Assembly: GCF_032884065.1 (NCBI RefSeq)
Contig: NC_088876.1
Coordinates: 496,001 to 560,000, forward strand
Length of the DNA stretch: 64,000 nt
From: Artemia franciscana
Taxonomy: Eukaryota; Arthropoda; Branchiopoda; Anostraca; Artemiidae
Direction: 5' to 3'
Under the pieces are notes generated by a model, which was given only the letters and a program-made list of their open reading frames with translations, was not told the DNA's origin and ran no database searches. The translations under genes were made by a program, and so were the position numbers. The first letter of the stretch is position 1. Each line of letters opens with the position of its first letter. Positions 58,304 to 64,000 of this stretch are shown piece after piece.

Positions 58304-60053
58304 TCAAACAGTTCGTGGTAACAAACTGTAGTAAGGAGCGACCCGGCTCAATAGTAAACGAAACTCTACAAAACGGAATTTTGATACTAAAATGTACATC
58401 AAAAGAATCGAATTTTCATGCTGATTTTAAATATATAAGTTTCATCAAATTTAATCTTTGTCATTAAAAGTTACGAGCCTGAGAAAATTTGCCATATTTT
58501 GGAAAATAGGAAACAACCCCTAAAAGTCATAGAATCTTAACGAAAATCACACCATCGCATTCGGCGTATGAGAGAACCCTATAGCAAAAATTTCAAGCTC
58601 CTATCTACAAAAACTGTGGAATATCGTTTTTTTTTCCAGAAGACAAATCACGGGTGCTTGTTTATTTGTTTGTTTTTTTTGTTTTTTTTCCCAGGGGTCA
58701 TCGTGTCGATCAAGTGGTCCTAGAATGTCGCAAGAGGGCTCATTCTAACGGAAATGAAAAGTTCTAGTGCCCTTTTTAAGTGACCAAAAAAATTAGAGGG
58801 CACCTAGGCCCCCTCCCACGCTCATTTTTTCTCCAATGTCAACAGATTAAAATTTTGAGATAGCCATTTTGTTTTGCATAGTCAAAAACCATAATAACTA
58901 TGTCTTTGGGAATGACTTACTCCCCCACAGTCCCTGGGGGAGGGAATGCAAGTTACAAACTTCGACCAGTGTTTACATATAATAATGGTTATTGGGAAAT
59001 GTACAGACCTTTTCAGGGGGATTTTTTTGGTTTTGGGATTGGGGTTGAGGGTTTGAGGGGAGGGGGTTATGTGGGAGGATCTTTCCTTGGAGAAATATGT
59101 CATAGGGGAACAGAAATTCAATGAAAAGGGCGCAGGATTATCTAAAATTACTGTAAAAAAATAAATGAAAAAATAAACATGGAAAAGTGTTTTCAATTGA
59201 AAGTAAGGAGCAGCATTGAAACTTAAAACGAACAGAGATTATTACGCATATGAAGGGTTCTAAAAAAAACTTTAGCATAAAGAGCGAGGTATTTAGGAGG
59301 AGATAAATACCTCGCTCTTTATGCTATAGTGTTTTTAGTAATTTCAACTATTTATTCTACGACCTTTCTGATTCAGGGGTCATTCTTAAAGAATTGGGAC
59401 AAAACTTACGATTGAGTGTAAAGAGCGAGGTATTAACGAGGGCGCAAACCCCCTCATATACATAATAAAAATTTAAGAATATAAAAGTTGGTTATTTAAG
59501 TTAATTCTTAAGTTACGTATATTTTTTACTAATAAAAACATTCGTTAAAAATTAAAATTTATAGTTGCCTTTTTATGTAACCGAAAAATTGCAGGGCAAC
59601 TAGGCCTCTTTCCCCACCCTTTATTTCTCAAAATCGTCTGATCAAAACTAAGAGAAAGCCATTTAGCCAAAAAAGGAATTAATATGCAAATTTCATTTTA
59701 ATAATTGATGTGTGGAGAACCAAAATCAAACATGCATTAATTCAAAAACGTTCAGAAATTACATAAAAAAAACTAGTTTTTTTAACTGAAAGTAAGGAGC
59801 GACATTAAAACTTAAAACGAACAGAAATTACTCCGTATATGAAATGGGTTGTCCCCTCCGCAATCCCTCGCTCTTTACGCTAAAGTTTGTCTCTTTGCCA
59901 CAATTCTGTTTTTTAAAACAATTAAAAGCTTTAGCGTAAAGAGCGAGGGATTGCGGAGGGGACAACCCATTTCATATACGGAGTAATCTCTGTTCGTTTT
60001 AAGTTTTAATGTCGCTCCTTACTTTCAGTTAAAAAGAACTAGTTTTTTATGTA
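58304..60053 (+). mobile_element. Complete palindrome-family element E4 with an empty site in the window
   Basis: 1750 bp, TCAAACAGTTCGTGGTAAC ... CTAGTTTTTTATGTA. It has the full body, the ~75-bp hairpin (59265-59336), the 3' module and the palindrome 59758-60054. The empty paralogous site at 47175-47190 (CCAGTA|TTCGCAATCC) fixes the ends to within a few bases. GTAT occurs on both sides (58301-58304 and 60051-60054) and could be read as a 4-bp target duplication. The alternative, which fits the other copies and the internal arm ATTACAT, is that ATGTA belongs to the element and no duplication exists. Confidence 0.9.
59265..59336. repeat. Short internal hairpin of E4
   Basis: CTTTAGCATAAAGAGCGAGG and its reverse complement around TTAGGAGGAGATAAA. 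Confidence 0.85.
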
Positions 60054-60054
60054 T
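59758..60054. repeat. Terminal palindrome of E4
   Basis: Arms of about 125 bp with core TTGTCCCCTCCGCAATCCCT, matched perfectly in the partner arm. E2a (6265-6295) carries the same core version, so E4 and E2a belong to one sublineage. Confidence 0.9.
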
Positions 60055-60409
60055 TTGCAATCTAAGGTCATCACTGGCCTCTGCAAGAGTATAGTAACGC
60101 TGTCAAGTGGTCACATGGGTTCTACAAGTTCTTTCCGCACTAATATAACCAGTGAGGGTACGATAAGTGTACTATTTGTAGGGGTACAAGTGCCACACTG
60201 TTTTTCCCGAGGTGCTACAACCTGTTTAATCACTAATAAATATATGGAGGGGAAGGATCCTAGTTATTTACTATAATGAAGATAATTCTAAATAATCTTT
60301 TCCTAACCCCACCAAGGAAAAACAATCTATTACGGTCATATTTTATAATTCCCTTTCATTACCAATATAAAATGAAATTAAGAATATGAAATTAAATTAG
60401 AAATATGTA

Positions 60410-60660
60410 ATATTACATCCCAGTTTACCCATAGCGACTCAATTAGAAGCTGAATTAACGAAGAAGGTGGAACAATTAAAAGCTGGATTAGGAAAGGGCA
60501 TGATAATAAAACGGATAAACAATTAACATGGAGGATAGTTAGTAAACACTATAATACAACTAAAATAATTGTTGTGTTAGAGAAATCTGAAAAAGATAAC
60601 AGTAAGACGCAAAACAATATGGTATTCGACAATATGAACACTTATAGAATATAAGTGAGA
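60410..60660 (+). pseudogene. Virus-like element relic, copy B, first part
   Basis: Collinear with the reverse complement of about 49690-49410 (shared ATAGCGACTCAATTAGAAGC and ATGGAGGATAGT). More decayed, with a 30-base insertion and several frame changes. Its continuation (48310-49410 in copy A) is deleted. Confidence 0.5.
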
Positions 60661-60689
60661 TTAAATGGATATTTAATTTTTATCAAAAA

Positions 60690-61335
60690 TGGTAGCAATT
60701 CAATTGAAAAGGGAGTGAACTGAATGGGTTATCTAGGTGGGGCCTCTGTGAAAAGTATAAAAATGAAACCAAATTTGATTTCCGGACCTGTTTTCATTTT
60801 TAATTTAGGGATGGAAAATGTTCAAAATGTTCAATATTTGGTGTGAAAATGAGGTAAAATAGATAGAAAATGATATAAATTGAATGGAGTGATTTAGATA
60901 AAGTAGAATCGACAATTGCTATAGTAATTTCATCACTCGGTTTTTTAGAGGCATATAATAGTAGTATGATGCCATAACACATTCTGAGGGGTCTTAGGCA
61001 CTGCGAACGTCCCGTCATTTTTGATTGATGAATTGCCAATGTTAGGCCCTTCTATGTATCAGAGTTCTATCCTGCCTGAGACAGTTCTAGCAGCTGTTAC
61101 TTCTAGGACATCTTTAAATTGAAGTTGTAAGGGATATTGAGGCCTGTGCCCCTTTTTTATCAGATAAATGTCCTTTTTATTTTAACATAGATTGACCTTC
61201 AATATATTTGCAATTTTAAAAGTTAAAAGCTTTCGGAGGCTATACAGTTATCAATGTAATTTTGCAAAAATGAATAAATTGGTTTGAAATTGTATTTTTA
61301 TCTAGCTAACTCTCACCATTGAAATATAATTTTTG
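60690..61335 (+). pseudogene. Virus-like element relic, copy B, second part
   Basis: Collinear with the reverse complement of 47630-48290. Carries the same conserved text (LGPSMYQ, ILPETVLAA) on the + strand with different frame breaks. Comparison of A and B shows which strand once coded: - in A, + in B. Confidence 0.5.
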
Positions 61336-61569
61336 CGTAAAGTAAATTAGATATTGAATTCCCATACATTTGATTTGCCACGTCAAAACTCAGCCAAGTT
61401 AGAGGCAACCTTATTTTTTATTTATAAACATATTCTTAATACAACTGCCACCTGAATTCTGTAATTTTGTTACGTCAAAAAATGATTTGGTTGAAAAGGT
61501 ATTTCCGAATATTCTAACCTGGCACTTACGCTGAGGGGGGGGGGGGTTAGGTTTAGCCGTCATAAGTTG

Positions 61570-62123
61570 AATATCTCCCCTGATTACACGGAAAGAGAGC
61601 GCATTGCTCGAGAGAAGCTAAAACCACTTCTAGCGGAGGCTAGGTAAAAAAAAATATGCCTGCTAAATTAAGGGGGGCGAGGCAAATATTACAGGACAAG
61701 ATCTTGAAGTATGATTTACAGGATGAGAAAATAATTGAAGTAAGCGGTCCAAGTGTTAGAGATATGGTCCCGATAGCTCTGGGAAAGTTTCAAGGTCAGA
61801 GCCGTCAGTCCCTTGACCATGAGACTTCAACGCGTAGGAGGTCAGCATCTACAGGTAGCTTGCAAGGATATTTTTCAGCCGATGAAAATGAATTGGATGA
61901 TCCAAACACGGAAACTCGAACCACAACGGCATTTATTACACTGAAAAATACGGTTGCTTTGAAGAGGCCCAGGATGCCTGAACCACAGGCCAAACGCGAC
62001 CATGCTAGGATAATAAGTCCAAGTGATGATCAAAATCAGCCTATCAGAAAGTCACGATTAGTGGGAGTGCTTGAGGTGAGGGCAAGAGATGGTGAAAGTG
62101 TGTCAGGAGAACAGCCGAGTTAA
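61570..62123 (+). pseudogene. LINE ORF1-type region
   Basis: The first part reads SPDYTERERIAREKLKPLLA (61575-61645). Then TAA/A-run slippage breaks the frame and the rest is open from ATG 61656 to TAA 62123 (MPAKLRGARQILQDKILKYD ... basic, serine-rich C-terminus). The DYTERER...LKPLL motif is found in ORF1 or pre-ORF2 proteins of several arthropod LINEs, which bind the element's RNA. No zinc knuckle is seen. Confidence 0.5.
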
Positions 62124-62214
62124 GGGAATATAGTAACTGTTGGCGATGAATAGGAAACGGGGGGCCATAGTGAAAATTCTAGTGAAAGGGTAGTACGTAT
62201 TAATCACCATAGTG

Positions 62215-63990
62215 ATTCGTGTATAAGTTTTGTAGTTTGGAATTTGCAAGGTTATAGTAGGGAGAAGCTAGACAATCTATTGAAGTCGAGTTCATCAGCA
62301 GGCTGTGAGAGTTGCGATGTTGTTTGTCTTGTGGAGACGTGGAATTCTCTAGATGATTTTTTGTCATGTGAAGATTTGAGGCTTTTGAGTGTAGGAGAAA
62401 GGCCTCTGCTAACGGTATATATTATGGAGGAGTTTCCACGCTTATAAGGAATGGAGTATTTAATTTATGTCGTAGGCTAGAAAGTGAATCTGAAAATCTA
62501 TTATGGTTGTTATTGTCCGTTAAAAATGTTCAACTTGTTGTGTGTGTTGTATCTTTGCCTCCGAGTAGTAGTTCCTACAGTCGTGAAGATACATCGGAAT
62601 TGATGGAAAATGAAACGCAGAAGTATAAAAGATTGTTCTCTTGCCGTAATTTTGTTTTTTTAGGGAATTTCAATGCATATACTAGTGAAAAGGTTGAGCT
62701 ACAGGTTGGTGAACCCCTTGTAAATGTACCAGGGCAGAATGTTTGTTTGGAAAATGATTGTGAATATGTTTTTCCTATCAGGAAAAGTAGGGATAGGTTT
62801 CGGAAAATCAATAGATGGGGAAGGAATCTAATAGATTTTTGTAAAAAGGAAGGCTTACTATTTATGAACGGGAGATGGGGAGGAGACTTTAGTAAGGGTG
62901 ATTTTACATGTTATAGTGGGTCTTGCCCGAGCTTAATTGATTATATTTTATGTCGTTTATCTCTCTGGCTCCAGGCGATAGACCTCAGGGTCCTAGAGTT
63001 GGTCGGTTCTGACCATTTGACAGTGAGTCTTCAGCTGAGAGGGTGTATTCGACGGTCTGAAAGGGTAAAAGAATGGTCTACGCGTGAGGTAAGAATAGGA
63101 AAACCAGTTTGGATAGTCAAGGAGAAAGAAGAACTGGTTAAAAAGAAACTAGAAAGTGAGGAATTTCAAAATGATTGCAACTCGATTTTGAATTTTTCAG
63201 GACCAGCTGAAATGGATCAAGCGGTTTCGGTAATTATAGATAGAATCTATGAGAACATCAGGCCTTTAGTGCAGAATAGAAGACGGACGGCCAAAAAAGA
63301 TGAGGGTTTTTCCGATGAGGAATGTAGACAGAAAAGGGAAGTGGTAATTAGGAGTTTTAGGCTACTTAAAGCAACGGACCCATTGGATCAGGAATTAAAC
63401 TTCTGCAGGCTATCTGAATATAGGAAAGCAAGGTCAAATTATAATATGGTTAAAAGACTTAAAAAGAGAGAGAGGCAAAAGGAGATTAATGAAGAAATTA
63501 AGAGAGCTAACAGTGAGAAAAACCCTAGAGAATTTTGGTCGGTAGTGAAATGTTCAATCCAGGGCCTGGGAATAAGAAGAGATGTGACGCCAGTTGAAAC
63601 GTGGCCAGATTATTTTGAAAAGAGGGAGTCTGAACATGTCAGGACGAATGATTTGAATGGGTCAAATGATAGTGAGTTAGGGAGGGTGAATTACCCTTTA
63701 AGGCAGAATGACTACGATTTAATTAGGCCTGTATCTGAAGAAGAAATTTAGGATCAATTGAAAAAGATGAAGGGTAACTCGTGTCCAGGAATAGATGGTA
63801 TATCTACAAAGGTCCTGAGGTTGGGAAGGACAACTATAATGTCTATATTGGCCTTGATTTTCTCGTTTGTAGTGGAGAAAGCTTATTGGCCTCACTCGTG
63901 GGACATTTCGGTAGCAGTGCCTCTTTTTAAGAAAGGCAATAAAATGTTACATGAAAATTTTAGGTCTGTTTTTGTGGGGAATGTGATAAG
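62215..63990 (+). pseudogene. LINE ORF2: endonuclease and start of reverse transcriptase
   Basis: SFVVWNLQGYSREKLDNLL and CDVVCLVETWNS open the AP-type endonuclease (62225-62345). A frame change near 62415 follows, then an open frame 62507-63751 with VFLGNFNAYTS (the catalytic GDFN motif has Asn for Asp), SLIDYILCRLS and LVGSDHLTVSL. A long basic linker follows. TAG at 63749 interrupts EEEI|DQLKKMKGNSCPGIDGIS, after which the same frame continues into VAVPLFKKGNK. The stop and the altered endonuclease motif make activity unlikely. Confidence 0.8.
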
Positions 63991-64000
63991 TAAACTATTT

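Larger units (their letters stand above)
57733..60365. repeat. Second copy of the 46624-47505 segment, split by element E4
   Basis: 57733-58303 and 60054-60365 are collinear with 46624-47505. The break falls between CCAGTA and TTTGCAATC. Confidence 0.9.
61540..64000 (+). mobile_element. LINE, 5' part, running off the window
   Basis: Order: a G run (61530), an ORF1-like region, an ORF2 endonuclease region and the first part of the reverse transcriptase region (FKKGNKMLHENFR at about 63930). A few frame breaks only, so this is the youngest-looking LINE in the window. It continues past 64000. Confidence 0.8.

Noticed and set aside
58301-60054. GTAT as a definite 4-bp target-site duplication
   Set aside because: It fits E4 and roughly E2a, but not E1a, E2, E2b or E3a, and the internal palindrome arm shows that ATGTA-type bases can belong to the element. 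Kept only as an alternative.

Overview
The window is a gene-poor, AT-rich piece of a eukaryotic draft genome. It has spliced exons with GT/AG borders, C2H2 zinc-finger relics, several LINE lineages, simple-sequence arrays and one 100-base run of N. The repeats and protein types fit an invertebrate, most likely an arthropod; a branchiopod crustacean such as a brine shrimp is my best guess, but that is inference and not a match I could test. I see no tRNA, rRNA or CRISPR array.

Layout. 1-9.5 kb and 53-60 kb are dominated by one family of non-coding mobile elements. Each starts with a small terminal hairpin and ends in a ~300-bp near-perfect palindrome, and both ends carry the same GTAAGGAGCGAC motif in opposite orientation. 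Copies are nested in one another. For most of them the uninterrupted target can be read from a relative in the same window. 10-33 kb holds a probable five-exon gene on the + strand (11386-33019, all introns phase 1) that would encode a 203-aa acidic protein with a signal peptide. Its introns contain LINE relics, a transposase-like gene on the - strand (18.5-20.3 kb), a ~300-bp tandem satellite (22.5-24.4 kb), a foldback built of ~160-bp units (26.3-27.6 kb) and a mosaic of zinc-finger and LINE pieces (29.5-31.9 kb). 34.4-39.0 kb holds two degenerate LINEs on the - strand, and 39.0-40.4 kb a second zinc-finger pseudogene.

40.4-46.6 kb contains low-copy direct repeats and little else. 46.6-50.1 kb and 57.7-61.3 kb are two rearranged copies of a relic that looks like an integrated virus-like DNA element. 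51.1-51.5 kb encodes a small tyrosine-rich secreted-type protein. 52.1-52.8 kb is an inverted pair of transposon-type helix-turn-helix (DUF4817-like) fragments. 61.5-64.0 kb is the 5' part of another LINE that runs off the window.

Almost every long reading frame belongs to a mobile element and nearly all are broken. The features that look like host genes are the five-exon gene and the tyrosine-rich gene. The most unusual system is the palindrome-ended element family: within each copy the two palindrome arms agree with each other at positions where copies differ, so the palindrome seems to be renewed copy by copy.
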